DNA from: an uncultured Clostridia bacterium
Lineage (GTDB): Bacteria > Bacillota > Clostridia > Christensenellales > Borkfalkiaceae
Reading direction: 5' to 3'
Assembly: GCA_934247225.1 (NCBI GenBank)
Contig: CAKQJE010000010.1
Span: 26,710 to 90,709, forward strand
Length of the DNA: 64,000 nt
Shown: piece by piece, positions 1-8,053 of the stretch
Position numbering within the stretch: position 1 is the first letter of the stretch
How the letters are laid out: every line of letters starts with the position of its first letter
The notes under the pieces: model-generated
Seen by the model: only the letters and a program-made list of their open reading frames with translations
What the model was told of the DNA's origin: nothing
The model's database searches: none
Program-made: the position numbers and the translations under genes

Positions 1-42
1 GAATAGGAAAAATAGCTCTCGAAACAGAACCTTTGAATAAAA

Positions 43-675
43 ATGACAGATAAAACCAAAGAAAAATTGAATTTCGACAGAGCGTTTTTGTCGGATAACG
101 TAAAATATATCGCGGGCGTGGACGAAGTCGGAAGAGGACCGCTCGCAGGTCCCGTCGTATGCTGCGCGGTTATAATGCCGCTTGACGACAACTTAGCGGT
201 AGACGGCGTGGACGACAGCAAAAAGGTCTCCGCGAAAAAGAGAGAAGCGCTTTACGAAACGCTTAAAGAAAAGGCGATCGCGTATAAAATTTGCAAAGTG
301 GAACCGAAAGAAATCGACGAGATAAACATTCTGCAAGCGACGATAAAGTGTATGAAAGAGTGCGTGGAAGGTCTCGAAGTCAAGCCCGATCTTCTGCTCG
401 CGGACGCCGTTAAGCTCGACGTGCCTTGCAAAACTCAGGCGATAATAAAAGGCGACGCACAAAGTTACAATATTGGCGCGGCTTCGATAATCGCCAAGGT
501 TTACAGGGATAAACTTATGGACGAATACGACGAGATTTATCCCGATTACGGGTTTAAAAACAACAAAGGTTACGGCACAAAAGTTCATATCGACGCTTTG
601 AAGGAGAAAGGGGCATGCCCGATACACAGAAAGACTTTCATAAAAAACTTCTCGGCAGACGGGGAGAAAAATTAG
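43..675 (+). CDS. rnhB: Ribonuclease HII
   Basis: This enzyme cuts the RNA strand of RNA/DNA hybrids and removes single ribonucleotides misincorporated in DNA; it acts in the cytoplasm with divalent metal. The 210-residue length is normal. The N-terminal metal site GVDEVGRGPLAG supplies D27 and E28; the other two acidic residues are probably D121 (LLADAV) and D138 (KGDAQ), and the conserved GAASIIAKV helix follows. In Firmicutes this gene usually sits between rplS and comM/dprA/topA, as it roughly does here. The 3' end overlaps yraN by 61 nt, a long overlap that implies coupled translation. Only 42 nt lie upstream, with no clear ribosome binding site, so the start could be revised with more upstream sequence. 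Confidence 0.96.
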   Translation: MTDKTKEKLNFDRAFLSDNVKYIAGVDEVGRGPLAGPVVCCAVIMPLDDNLAVDGVDDSKKVSAKKREALYETLKEKAIAYKICKVEPKEIDEINILQATIKCMKECVEGLEVKPDLLLADAVKLDVPCKTQAIIKGDAQSYNIGAASIIAKVYRDKLMDEYDEIYPDYGFKNNKGYGTKVHIDALKEKGACPIHRKTFIKNFSADGEKN

Positions 676-974
676 CGGAAGAAGAAATCAAAAAGTCGGG
701 CTATAAGCTCGTTAAACGCAATTTTCGTACGCCTTTCGGGGAGGCCGACCTCATTTTCGAAAAGGGCGGAGAGACTCTTTTTGCGGAAGTCAAAACGAGG
801 AGCAACAAGCTTTTCGGCGAGCCTTGCGAGGCTGTGGGATATAAAAAACAGGAAAAATACAGAAGGATAGCCGAGTATTATTTCAGGGAGAGCGGAACGG
901 ACGGCGCGAATTTTTCTTTCGCGGTCGCGGAAGTCACTCCCGACGGCGTGAACGTTATATTTAACGCTTTTTAA
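615..974 (+). CDS. yraN: YraN/UPF0102 family nuclease-like protein
   Basis: This is a member of the UPF0102 family, which has a restriction-endonuclease-like (PD-(D/E)XK) fold; its cellular role is not settled, though the gene is often found beside rnhB and comM/dprA. The protein has 119 residues. The core starts at GRRGEKLAEE (from residue 14) and the nuclease-like motif is visible as FGEADLIF followed by LFAEVKTR, giving the D...E-x-K pattern. The ATG at 615 is preceded by AAGGAG at 601-606 inside rnhB, so the 61-nt overlap looks genuine. The stop codon lies in the first copy of a 16-bp tandem duplication (965-996) whose second copy runs into the next gene's start. Confidence 0.9.
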   Translation: MPDTQKDFHKKLLGRRGEKLAEEEIKKSGYKLVKRNFRTPFGEADLIFEKGGETLFAEVKTRSNKLFGEPCEAVGYKKQEKYRRIAEYYFRESGTDGANFSFAVAEVTPDGVNVIFNAF

Positions 975-996
975 AACAATCGCTTTTTAAAACAAT
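965..996. repeat. 16-bp tandem duplication across a gene junction
   Basis: Two perfect, adjacent copies of CGCTTTTTAAAACAAT (965-980 and 981-996). The first contains the stop codon of yraN (972-974); the second supplies the first two bases of the ATG of the methyltransferase gene (995-997). It looks like a recent slippage or duplication event that set the spacing between the two genes. Confidence 0.9.
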
Positions 997-2137
997 GAAG
1001 ATATGCGTAACGACCGCTTCGGGCATAGAAGCGGTGACAAAAAGAGAAATAACCGAAATTACGGGCGAAACCGAGCTTAAAGCGCAGGACGGAAGAATTT
1101 GTTTCGAGGGCGACTTCGATACGATTGCGAAATGCAATCTTCTTTTAAGAACCGCGAACCGCGTTGAAATAGTCGTCGGCGAGTTCAAAGCCGAAAATTT
1201 CGACGAGCTTTTCGACGGCGTGAAAGCCGTAGATTGGGAAAAGTACGTCGATAAAGACGGTAAAATAATTGTTTCGGCAAAGAGCGTAATGAGCAAATTA
1301 TTCGCTTATTCCGCCATACAATCGATAACGAAAAAAGCTGTGTGCGAAAGGTTAAAGTCCGCCTATAAGTCGATTAACCTGCCCGAAAGCGGGGCAAGAT
1401 ACAAAATCGAAGCCTCGATAAGAAAGGATTATGTAACCCTTACGCTCGATACTTCGGGCGAAGGACTTCACAGAAGAGGTTACAGAGGTCTTGTCGGCGA
1501 AGCACCCTTGAAAGAAACGCTTGCCGCCGCGCTTATAAAGCTTACGGTGTGGAATCCGTCGAGACATTTGGCGGACGTTTTCTGCGGCACGGGAACGATA
1601 CCCGTGGAAGCCGCTTTATCCGCGCTTAAAATTCCGAGCGGCATAAACAGGGATTTCGATTACCTTTCGTGGAAAGGCGTAAATCGCGATTTGTTCGAAA
1701 AAATCAAAGAAAAAGCGATTTCGGAAATCGATACGGAAAGAGAAGTTCGCATAAGCGGGTTCGATATAGACGAAAACCAGCTTAAACTTGCGAGAAAACA
1801 CGCGGAGATTGCGGGCGTTAAGGATAAAATACATTTTCAGAAAGCCGATATGCGCGATTTTTCGTCGAGATTTTCCCACGGGGTAATAATTTCCAATCCG
1901 CCTTACGGCGAAAGGTTGTCGGAAAGACGGGAGATAGAAAAGCTTTACCGCGATTACGGAAAAATGGTTAAAACGCTTGACGAATGGTGTTGCTATACGT
2001 TGACTTCGGTGGACGATTTCGAGCGGTTGTTCGGCAGAAAAGCCGACAAAAAACGCAAAATTTACAACGGAAAGCTCGAATGCAATTTCTATTCGATGCT
2101 CGCCGCTCCGCCGAAGCGATCCCGAAAAATAAAATAG
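995..2137 (+). CDS. rlmL: THUMP-domain class I SAM-dependent rRNA methyltransferase (RlmL/YpsC type)
   Basis: The protein (380 residues) is expected to methylate guanine N2 in 23S rRNA using S-adenosylmethionine. The N-terminal ~160 residues correspond to a ferredoxin-like plus THUMP RNA-binding region. The Rossmann methyltransferase domain follows: DVFCGTGTIPVEAAL near residue 194 is the SAM-binding loop, FDIDENQLKLARKHA is the acidic ribose-binding strand, and NPPYGERLSE near residue 300 is the NPPY catalytic motif of N-methyltransferases. E. coli RlmL has a second fused domain (RlmK); the length here matches the single-domain Firmicutes YpsC. It sits with yraN upstream and fucU downstream, where Firmicutes usually have comM. 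There is no strong ribosome binding site, because the start abuts the 16-bp duplication. The exact target nucleotide is inferred from the family only. Confidence 0.88.
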   Translation: MKICVTTASGIEAVTKREITEITGETELKAQDGRICFEGDFDTIAKCNLLLRTANRVEIVVGEFKAENFDELFDGVKAVDWEKYVDKDGKIIVSAKSVMSKLFAYSAIQSITKKAVCERLKSAYKSINLPESGARYKIEASIRKDYVTLTLDTSGEGLHRRGYRGLVGEAPLKETLAAALIKLTVWNPSRHLADVFCGTGTIPVEAALSALKIPSGINRDFDYLSWKGVNRDLFEKIKEKAISEIDTEREVRISGFDIDENQLKLARKHAEIAGVKDKIHFQKADMRDFSSRFSHGVIISNPPYGERLSERREIEKLYRDYGKMVKTLDEWCCYTLTSVDDFERLFGRKADKKRKIYNGKLECNFYSMLAAPPKRSRKIK

Positions 2138-2186
2138 AGAAATTAAGCGGAAAATCCGTAAAAATAATCTGAAAAGGAGAAAAAGT

Positions 2187-2615
2187 ATGTTAAAAGGAGT
2201 TTCTAAAATAGTAAGTCCCGAACTTGTCAAAGTGCTTTGCGAAATGGGTCACGGCGACGAAATCGTCATCGCGGACGGTAATTTCCCGAGCGAAAACTTC
2301 GGGAAAAGAGTTATAAGAGCGGACGGAATAAGCGGAACGGCAATGCTCGACGCGTGCCTCGCGCTCATTCCTCTCGACACTTATTCCGACCCGAATTTCA
2401 TTCTTATGCAGCTTATGGACAGAGACGTGGGCAAAATCGATCCCGTTATCTGGGAGGAATATAAGGCGATTGCCGAAAAGCACGACAAAAACGTGAGAGT
2501 CGGCAATATCGACCGTTTCGAGTTCTATGAACGCGCAAAGAACGCTTACGCCGTCATCGCGACGGGCGAAGCCGCGGTTTACGCGAACATCATTCTCAAA
2601 AAAGGCGTAATTTAA
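2187..2615 (+). CDS. fucU: RbsD/FucU family sugar mutarotase
   Basis: A 142-residue member of the RbsD/FucU family, which interconverts anomers of fucose or pyranose forms of ribose before phosphorylation and usually forms ring-shaped oligomers. The N-terminus (MLKGVSKIVSPELVKVL, then EMGHGDEIVIADGNFP) is closer to FucU than to RbsD; H22 and D30 are the conserved acid-base residues. A good ribosome binding site (AAAAGGAG) precedes the ATG. No fucose isomerase, fuculokinase or sugar transporter is nearby, so it is a lone gene wedged between an rRNA methyltransferase and rplS, and its sugar substrate cannot be inferred from context. Its stop codon region is duplicated just downstream (2600-2620 and 2632-2652). 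Confidence 0.9.
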   Translation: MLKGVSKIVSPELVKVLCEMGHGDEIVIADGNFPSENFGKRVIRADGISGTAMLDACLALIPLDTYSDPNFILMQLMDRDVGKIDPVIWEEYKAIAEKHDKNVRVGNIDRFEFYERAKNAYAVIATGEAAVYANIILKKGVI

Positions 2616-2652
2616 TTTTAAATCGTCCGCGAAAAGGCGTAATTTAATTTTA
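2600..2652. repeat. Duplicated 21-bp segment at the fucU stop codon
   Basis: Two identical 21-bp copies (2600-2620 and 2632-2652) with a 32-bp period; the first includes the fucU stop codon and the last codons. The shared core is AAAAGGCGTAATTTAATTTT. It is the second gene end in this window with a local duplication; the first is at 965-996. Confidence 0.85.
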
Positions 2653-2712
2653 TTCCGCCGGCTTTGCGGGGTAAACGCATAAAAATTTCGGAATAGGACA
2701 AGAAAATCGGCA

Positions 2713-2758
2713 AAAGCGCGTTAAAACGCTTGCAAAAGATTTTATAATGTGATAAAAT
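2713..2758 (+). promoter_or_regulatory. Promoter of rplS with upstream inverted repeat
   Basis: The -35 TTGCAA (2730-2735) and -10 TAAAAT (2753-2758) are separated by 17 bp. The -35 overlaps the right arm of an inverted repeat, AAGCG...CGCTT. The whole block closely matches the promoter of rplM (39283-39328). Transcription would start near 2765, inside the in-frame extension upstream of L19, which argues that L19 starts at 2847. Confidence 0.65.
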
Positions 2759-2764
2759 GGCAAA

Positions 2765-2846
2765 GACTTCGGACGGTCCGCTGGCTATAACGGTTGAAAA
2801 CCAAAACGGCTATGAACGTCGCGCAAATAAATGGAGGTATAAGTCA
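2765..2846 (+). promoter_or_regulatory. 5' leader of rplS (possible L19 leader)
   Basis: About 80 nt between the predicted transcription start and the L19 start codon. Firmicutes rplS mRNAs often carry an autoregulatory L19 leader. Here I can see only short complementary stretches (for example GGTT/ACC around 2800), so the assignment rests mainly on position. A covariance-model search would decide. Confidence 0.3.
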
Positions 2847-3188
2847 ATGACGATTATTGAGCAGATCGAAAAGGAAAACCTTAAAGGCGAAGTTCCTGTT
2901 TTCGCTGTCGGCGACACGGTAAGAGTATCCGTAAAGGTCATCGAAGGCGCAAAAGAGAGAATTCAGGCATTCGAAGGTGTCGTTATCGCTAAGAAAAACG
3001 GCGGTATCAGAGAAACCTTCACCGTCAGAAGAATTTCTTACGGTATCGGCGTAGAAAGAACGTTCCCCGTTCATTCGCCCAAGGTTGCCGGCATCACGGT
3101 TGTTAAGAGAGGTAAGGTAAGAAGAGCTAAGCTTTACTACCTCAGAGATCTCACCGGTAAGGCTGCGAAAGTTCAGGAAATTCTGTAA
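2847..3188 (+). CDS. rplS: 50S ribosomal protein L19
   Basis: Ribosomal protein L19 lies at the 30S-50S interface of the large subunit. The start chosen is the ATG at 2847, preceded by GGAGG at 2833-2837; it gives 113 residues, the normal length, beginning [13 protein letters not shown]. The longer in-frame reading from 2757 adds 30 residues that do not belong to L19 and precede the binding site. The SH3-like core ([20 protein letters not shown]) and the [20 protein letters not shown] segment are typical. rplS usually follows trmD; here it follows fucU and is transcribed from its own promoter, with a terminator downstream. Confidence 0.97.
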   Translation: MTIIEQIEKENLKGEVPVFAVGDTVRVSVKVIEGAKERIQAFEGVVIAKKNGGIRETFTVRRISYGIGVERTFPVHSPKVAGITVVKRGKVRRAKLYYLRDLTGKAAKVQEIL

Positions 3189-3257
3189 TTTCGCTAAGCT
3201 GAAAAGCGATAACTTATTTACATATAAGAAACGCTTTGAAAAATCAAATCCAAAAAA

Positions 3258-3287
3258 GAAAGTTCGGATGTCCGGACTTTTTTTTTG
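3258..3287 (+). terminator. Rho-independent terminator after rplS
   Basis: A 9-bp stem (3260-3268 with 3271-3279, one G-T wobble) closes on a 2-nt gap and runs into a tract of nine T residues. It ends the rplS transcript. Confidence 0.85.
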
Positions 3288-3352
3288 CTCTTTTTTGTCT
3301 GTTTCTTGTCGATCGCCGCCGTTTTCGTCGGATAAAAATTCGACAAAAACCG

Positions 3353-3380
3353 CTTTTCATTATATATATATTATGAAAAG
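3353..3380. repeat. AT-only inverted repeat upstream of the membrane protein gene
   Basis: Perfect 8-bp arms CTTTTCAT (3353-3360) and ATGAAAAG (3373-3380) flank twelve A/T bases. It lies 24 bp upstream of the -35 of the next promoter and could be a regulator site or an easily melted stretch; nothing shows which. Confidence 0.5.
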
Positions 3381-3403
3381 TCGGAAAAACTTTAAAAAAT
3401 CGA

Positions 3404-3432
3404 TTTACAAACGGGCAAATAAGTTGTATATT
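3404..3432 (+). promoter_or_regulatory. Promoter for the PMT-like membrane protein gene
   Basis: TTTACA (3404-3409), a 17-bp spacer and TATATT (3427-3432). The predicted start near 3439 leaves a 50-nt leader to the ATG at 3489. The gene probably reads on into comM, 65 bp downstream of its stop, with no clear terminator between. Confidence 0.65.
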
Positions 3433-3488
3433 ATTTGTAGCCGAACGGCTCGGGCGGGTTTGTCCGATAAAAATCAAAGGATGAATTT

Positions 3489-5303
3489 ATGAAAACAAAT
3501 AAAGCCGCAATGTTTATAACGCTTGTTATCGTCGCCGTGTTTTACGCGCTTACCTGCGGTTTTGCCGCAACGAGCGTGAAAGCCCCCGAGACTTATTTTT
3601 CGACCGTCAGGGTGGAGATGTCGGACGGGAGCGCGGTTGCCGCGTCCAACACGAGCAGCGTAACCCTCGATATCGACAGGGGAACGAACAAGGTTTACGC
3701 ATATATCGGCGAAATACGCACGTCCCGCAAAGATTCGGAAGGAAAGGAATATATAAACGTCGTGTTCGATTTCAAACGCCGCACGACAAGCAATTCTTCC
3801 TATTCCAGGCGCGTGGGGGATAAACAGAGCGAAAGGGTTTACGTCACGAACGGAAGCGGCGGCTATCGCTGGACTCTTATTTACGACGGCGGCGAAACCG
3901 AATTCGACTATAACAGAGTAAAAATTCATTGCGCGGACGAAATCGATTTGCACGAAGTCGCGTTCGTCGATAAGGACGGAAAAGTCCTCGGCGCCGAGTT
4001 TGTTTCGGGTTCCGAACTTGACGGAGAATCCGGACACGCCAACGTTTGCGACGAGTCGGCATCGTTTACCGCGTCGGTTTCGAAATCGCATATTTTCACG
4101 GACGGAGAACTCGAAGAAATAGCCGCGGTCAAAACGGTTATGCGTAACGGCGGAAAAACTTTGGGCGAGGGCGCGTTAAACGCCGAGCTTAACGCTTTGT
4201 CCGTCGCGGTGTTCGGGCTTAACACTTTCGCGTTGAGATTGCCGTCTCTCCTTGCGGGATTCGCGATACTCGTCGCGGTGTATCTCTTAGCCGATTTACT
4301 TTTCGGGAACGACTTTATTTCGGTAATTTCCGTTGCCGTTTGCCTTGCGTTCGGAAGCGTGTTTTCCGTTTCCTTGCTCGCCTACGGTTCGGTTTCGGCT
4401 TGTTTTGCGATATATTCGTTTTACTTCGCGATAAAATTCTTCGCGGCTGACTATTATATAGAAGATACAAAAAACGCCGCGCTCGATATTTCACTCGCGG
4501 GATTGTTTTTCGGTTTAAGCGCGGCTGCGAACGCTTCTCTTTTAACCCTTTCGGCGGGTCTTACCGCGATCGTTATTTACGCTTACGTAAGAGCGGCGAA
4601 GAGATATAAAAAGGAAGAGAAAGCCGCGAAAGGCTTGGATAAAGAAACCGTTTATCTTGCTTACGGCAAGAAAAAAACGTTCTATCGCCTCGCTTCGCTG
4701 TGTTCGCTTGTCGTCATTCCTCTGGCGGTCGTTCTGATTTCTTACGCGTTCGTAGGGAAAGCTCTTAAAGGTATATACGGCTTTGGCTTTATCGGTTCTG
4801 CGTTCTCGTTCATCGGTTCGGCTTTCGGCTTCGGAAGCAAAATCGTCCCTGTCAAGCTTCTTATCGGTATGGGATCGGAAAACTTAGGCGGCGGCTACTA
4901 CGCGTTTGCGAACTATATTGCCGCGTGTCTGAGTATTATTTCTTTGCTGTTTATAATTGTAATTCTTATCGTAAAGGGCAAAAATCAAAAGGTTTCGGAC
5001 GCGGTCGATAGTTCCGCGAATAAGATAAAACTCATTTTAACGGCGTTTATATCTGCGTTTATCGCGGGTGTGTTCGGCGCGGCGGAATTCGTTTCCGATT
5101 TCGCGCTTTGCTCGGCGTTTTACGCGCTCGTCGTTTCTTTGGCTGTTTGCCTTGCGGGCGATTTATTCGGCAAAAAGGCGAACGTTATCGCGATTGTTCT
5201 GATCGGCGTTTCCATGGCGGCGTTTTTGGTAAATTACGTCGGATATACGGGGATAAACGTTTCCGAAACGGCAAAAAGCATATTATACGGCTGGCAAATC
5301 TGA
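3489..5303 (+). CDS. Multi-pass membrane protein, degenerate PMT/ArnT-like glycosyltransferase fold
   Basis: A 604-residue membrane protein. An N-terminal membrane segment (about residues 8-27) is followed by a ~190-residue beta-rich external domain, then about ten hydrophobic segments. The stretch LNALSVAVFGLNTFALRLPSLLAG near residue 240 closely resembles the GT-C family (protein O-mannosyltransferase/ArnT), where a lipid-linked sugar is transferred outside the membrane. The catalytic acidic pair of the first external loop and the HPPL motif normally just before this stretch are not recognisable, so it may be a non-catalytic relative. The start has AAAGGA upstream. It lies between rplS and comM, where standard Firmicutes order has no such gene, so it is probably an insertion. 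Function unknown. Confidence 0.6.
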   Translation: MKTNKAAMFITLVIVAVFYALTCGFAATSVKAPETYFSTVRVEMSDGSAVAASNTSSVTLDIDRGTNKVYAYIGEIRTSRKDSEGKEYINVVFDFKRRTTSNSSYSRRVGDKQSERVYVTNGSGGYRWTLIYDGGETEFDYNRVKIHCADEIDLHEVAFVDKDGKVLGAEFVSGSELDGESGHANVCDESASFTASVSKSHIFTDGELEEIAAVKTVMRNGGKTLGEGALNAELNALSVAVFGLNTFALRLPSLLAGFAILVAVYLLADLLFGNDFISVISVAVCLAFGSVFSVSLLAYGSVSACFAIYSFYFAIKFFAADYYIEDTKNAALDISLAGLFFGLSAAANASLLTLSAGLTAIVIYAYVRAAKRYKKEEKAAKGLDKETVYLAYGKKKTFYRLASLCSLVVIPLAVVLISYAFVGKALKGIYGFGFIGSAFSFIGSAFGFGSKIVPVKLLIGMGSENLGGGYYAFANYIAACLSIISLLFIIVILIVKGKNQKVSDAVDSSANKIKLILTAFISAFIAGVFGAAEFVSDFALCSAFYALVVSLAVCLAGDLFGKKANVIAIVLIGVSMAAFLVNYVGYTGINVSETAKSILYGWQI

Positions 5304-5368
5304 GTGAGACCGCAATTGCCGACTGCGGGTGCAGTACAAGAAAAAACCGAAAATCCTCGGAGGGGGCT

Positions 5369-6886
5369 ATGTTAGCAAAAACAAAAGGTTACGTTCTCAC
5401 GGGTCTTCACGGACGGGCTGTGGACGTTGAAGTAGATACAAATCTCGGCATGCCGGGGTTCGAAATAGTCGGGCTTCCCGACGCCGCGGTCAAGGAGTCC
5501 AAGGAAAGGGTTCGTTCCGCGATAAAAAACAGCGGGAAGAAATTCCCTATTCATAAAATAACGGTAAACCTCGCGCCCGCCGAGCTTAAAAAGGAAGGCG
5601 CGGGTCTCGATCTGCCTATCGCCGTGGGTATTATTATCGCAAACTTACAGCTTGTAACGACAAAGCAGGACACGGCTATGATAGGCGAATTGTCTCTCGA
5701 CGGAAAAATAAGAGGCGTGGACGGAATTCTTCCCGTACTCATTTCCGCCCGCGAGCAAGGCGTTAAAGAGATAATTATCCCCGAGGAAAATTCCGAAGAG
5801 GGTAGTTTTATAGACGGAATAACCGTTTACGCCGCGCCCGATTTAAAATCGGTGTGCGATCATCTGGAAGGAAAAACTCTTCTCGAAACGGTTAAAAAAC
5901 GCGATTATTCGGAGATTTACAAAACCGCGGAGTACGACAACGACCTGAAATTCGTAAAAGGTCAGCTTGTGGCAAGACGGGCGTTGGAAGTCGCCGTGAG
6001 CGGCAATCACAACATAATTCTGGAAGGACCTCCCGGCGCGGGCAAAACCATGCTCGCCAAATGTATACCGTCCATAATGCCCGATTTAAGCTTTAAAGAA
6101 GCTCTCGAAACCACGCAGATTCACAGCGTCGCGGGCAAGATGAAAGGCACCGAGGGTATAGTTTACAAAAGACCGTTTATGTCGCCCCATCACACCGCTT
6201 CGAGCGTGTCGATAATAGGCGGCGGACAGTCGGCTAAACCGGGGATTGTAAGTCTCGCGCATAACGGCGTGCTTTTTCTCGACGAAATGCCTGAGTACCC
6301 GCGCTCCGTTCTCGAAAGTTTACGGCAACCCTTAGAGGACAGGGTCATAACGGTAACGAGGGTGAAAGGCAATTTCGAGTACCCCGCAAGCTTTATGCTG
6401 GTGGGGAGTATGAACCCCTGTCCTTGCGGATATTACGGTTCGAAAATAAAGGAATGCACCTGTTCGCCCTATCAGATAAAAAAATACAGAGAGAAAATCT
6501 CGGGACCTCTTCTCGACAGAATGGATATCCGCATAAACGTGGACAGCGTTAAGTACGAGGAGCTTGTAGCCGACGAAAACGTGGAAAGTTCGGCGGAAGT
6601 GAGAAAACGCGTGAACAGAACGCGCGCCGTTCAGAGAGAACGTTTCAAGGACGACGGAATTTCGTCCAACGCCGAGATGAGCGAAAGACATCTCAAAAAA
6701 TATTGCAAACTGTCGCCCGAATGCGAGCAGGTGTTAAGATACGCTTTTGAAAGCCTGAAACTTTCGGCGAGGGCGAGAAGCAGAATAATAAAAGTTGCGA
6801 GAACGATTGCGGATATGGAGCTTTCGGAGAATATCGAACCGAAGCATCTTATGGAAGCGGTCGGTTACAGGGGCGAGGAATTATGA
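5369..6886 (+). CDS. comM: ComM/YifB family AAA+ (magnesium chelatase-like) ATPase
   Basis: ComM is a hexameric AAA+ helicase-like ATPase that promotes branch migration when transformed DNA is integrated; it works in the cytoplasm. The start at 5369 follows a strong site (CGGAGGGGG); an in-frame reading from 5108 would run through the upstream gene and is rejected, leaving 505 residues, the usual size. The N-terminal Lon-protease-like domain (residues 1-170, with NLAPAELKKEGAGLDLPIA) is followed by the AAA+ domain: Walker A GPPGAGKT at 220-227, Walker B VLFLDEMPE, and the Cys-rich NPCPCGYYGS. A C-terminal Mg-chelatase domain follows. The stop overlaps the dprA start by 4 nt. Confidence 0.95.
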   Translation: MLAKTKGYVLTGLHGRAVDVEVDTNLGMPGFEIVGLPDAAVKESKERVRSAIKNSGKKFPIHKITVNLAPAELKKEGAGLDLPIAVGIIIANLQLVTTKQDTAMIGELSLDGKIRGVDGILPVLISAREQGVKEIIIPEENSEEGSFIDGITVYAAPDLKSVCDHLEGKTLLETVKKRDYSEIYKTAEYDNDLKFVKGQLVARRALEVAVSGNHNIILEGPPGAGKTMLAKCIPSIMPDLSFKEALETTQIHSVAGKMKGTEGIVYKRPFMSPHHTASSVSIIGGGQSAKPGIVSLAHNGVLFLDEMPEYPRSVLESLRQPLEDRVITVTRVKGNFEYPASFMLVGSMNPCPCGYYGSKIKECTCSPYQIKKYREKISGPLLDRMDIRINVDSVKYEELVADENVESSAEVRKRVNRTRAVQRERFKDDGISSNAEMSERHLKKYCKLSPECEQVLRYAFESLKLSARARSRIIKVARTIADMELSENIEPKHLMEAVGYRGEEL

Positions 6887-7977
6887 GGGAACTTACGCCG
6901 CTCGAAAAGGCGATAGTCTTTCTCGATTCCGCGGAAGGAATAGAATATAAATACAAAAAGTTCATAATCGAAAATTTCAAAGGCGACTTTTTCGGCGACG
7001 AGAAAGGGCTTTCGAAATTTTTCGCCGACAACAACCTTTCCGTACTCGGAAAATCGATTGCGGAAATGCTCAAAGACAAAGCTTACGTCGAAAAGCGGAT
7101 TGCTTCCGCGCTTTCGGGTGCGGACGACGTGATAACGCTTTTCTCGGTCGGGGAAACGGGCGGTTATTATCCCGAATCGTTAAGAGAAACTCCCGCGCCG
7201 CCGCTCGCGCTTTATGTTAAAGGCAACAAAGAACTTTTAAAAGCGAAGTACAAAGTTTCGATCGTCGGTTCGAGAAAAACTTTGCAACAATACGCAAGGG
7301 CGGCGGAAGATATCTCGCGCGAAATAAGCTCGAACGGAGCCGTCGTCGTAAGCGGTATCGCGGACGGTGCGGACGAAGCCGCATTGAAAGGCGCGCTTTC
7401 CTCGGGCAACGTCATTTCCGTTACGGCAAGCGGAGTTTGTCCCGTTTCGCCTTCCGGAAAACAACCGTTAGCCGTGAAAATTTACGAAAACGGACTTGTG
7501 ATAAGCGAGTATCCGCACGGATACGTTCCGAGGAATTTCTCTTATCCCGTGAGAAACAGAATAATCGCCGCGCTTTCGCCGGTGACTTTAATCGTGAGCG
7601 GGAATATGAAAAGCGGAGCGAGATACACCGCGGGGTACGCGAGCGATTACGGAAGAGAAATCGCGTGTCTTCCTTACGGACTCGGAGTTACTTCGGGCGA
7701 GCTTTGCAAGAGCCTTATAAAAAGCGGCGCGGCAATGATCGAAAACGCCGAAGAGCTTGCCTTTCTTTTGGGGATGCCGTTGAAAAAGGAACGGGAAATA
7801 ATTTTAAACGAAAGCGAAAAAGCCGTCTATAAGTCGATTAAAGAGGGAGTTTCGTCAATGGACGAACTTTCGGCGAGGTTTAAAACGGGAATAAGCGAGC
7901 TTATAATGATAACCGTTTCTCTCGAAATGAAGAGGCTTATAGCAAAAGGATCGGACGGGCGTTATTACGCGACTTGA
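6883..7977 (+). CDS. dprA: DNA processing protein DprA (Smf)
   Basis: DprA binds incoming single-stranded DNA and loads RecA during natural transformation. The protein has 364 residues. The central Rossmann-like domain shows the family signatures VGSRKTLQQYARAAEDIS, VSGIADGADEAALKGAL and PVRNRIIAALSP; a C-terminal winged-helix-like part (SSMDELSARFKTGISELI) follows. It overlaps comM by 4 nt (ATGA), so the two transformation-related genes are translationally coupled. The coding sequence includes one copy of the repeated 14-mer at 7827-7840, read as Y-K-S-I. Confidence 0.95.
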   Translation: MRELTPLEKAIVFLDSAEGIEYKYKKFIIENFKGDFFGDEKGLSKFFADNNLSVLGKSIAEMLKDKAYVEKRIASALSGADDVITLFSVGETGGYYPESLRETPAPPLALYVKGNKELLKAKYKVSIVGSRKTLQQYARAAEDISREISSNGAVVVSGIADGADEAALKGALSSGNVISVTASGVCPVSPSGKQPLAVKIYENGLVISEYPHGYVPRNFSYPVRNRIIAALSPVTLIVSGNMKSGARYTAGYASDYGREIACLPYGLGVTSGELCKSLIKSGAAMIENAEELAFLLGMPLKKEREIILNESEKAVYKSIKEGVSSMDELSARFKTGISELIMITVSLEMKRLIAKGSDGRYYAT

Positions 7978-8053
7978 CGCAAAGAATAAAAGCGTAAACA
8001 AAACGTAAGTATAAACAATAAACGAAAAAATACCAAACAATTTTGGAGGAAAT

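Noticed and set aside
2757..2846. N-terminal extension of L19
   Set aside because: The predicted transcript starts after 2757, L19 has no such extension, and GGAGG lies before 2847.
5108..5368. N-terminal extension of ComM
   Set aside because: It overlaps the end of the membrane protein gene in another frame and precedes the GGAGGGGG site at 5358-5366.
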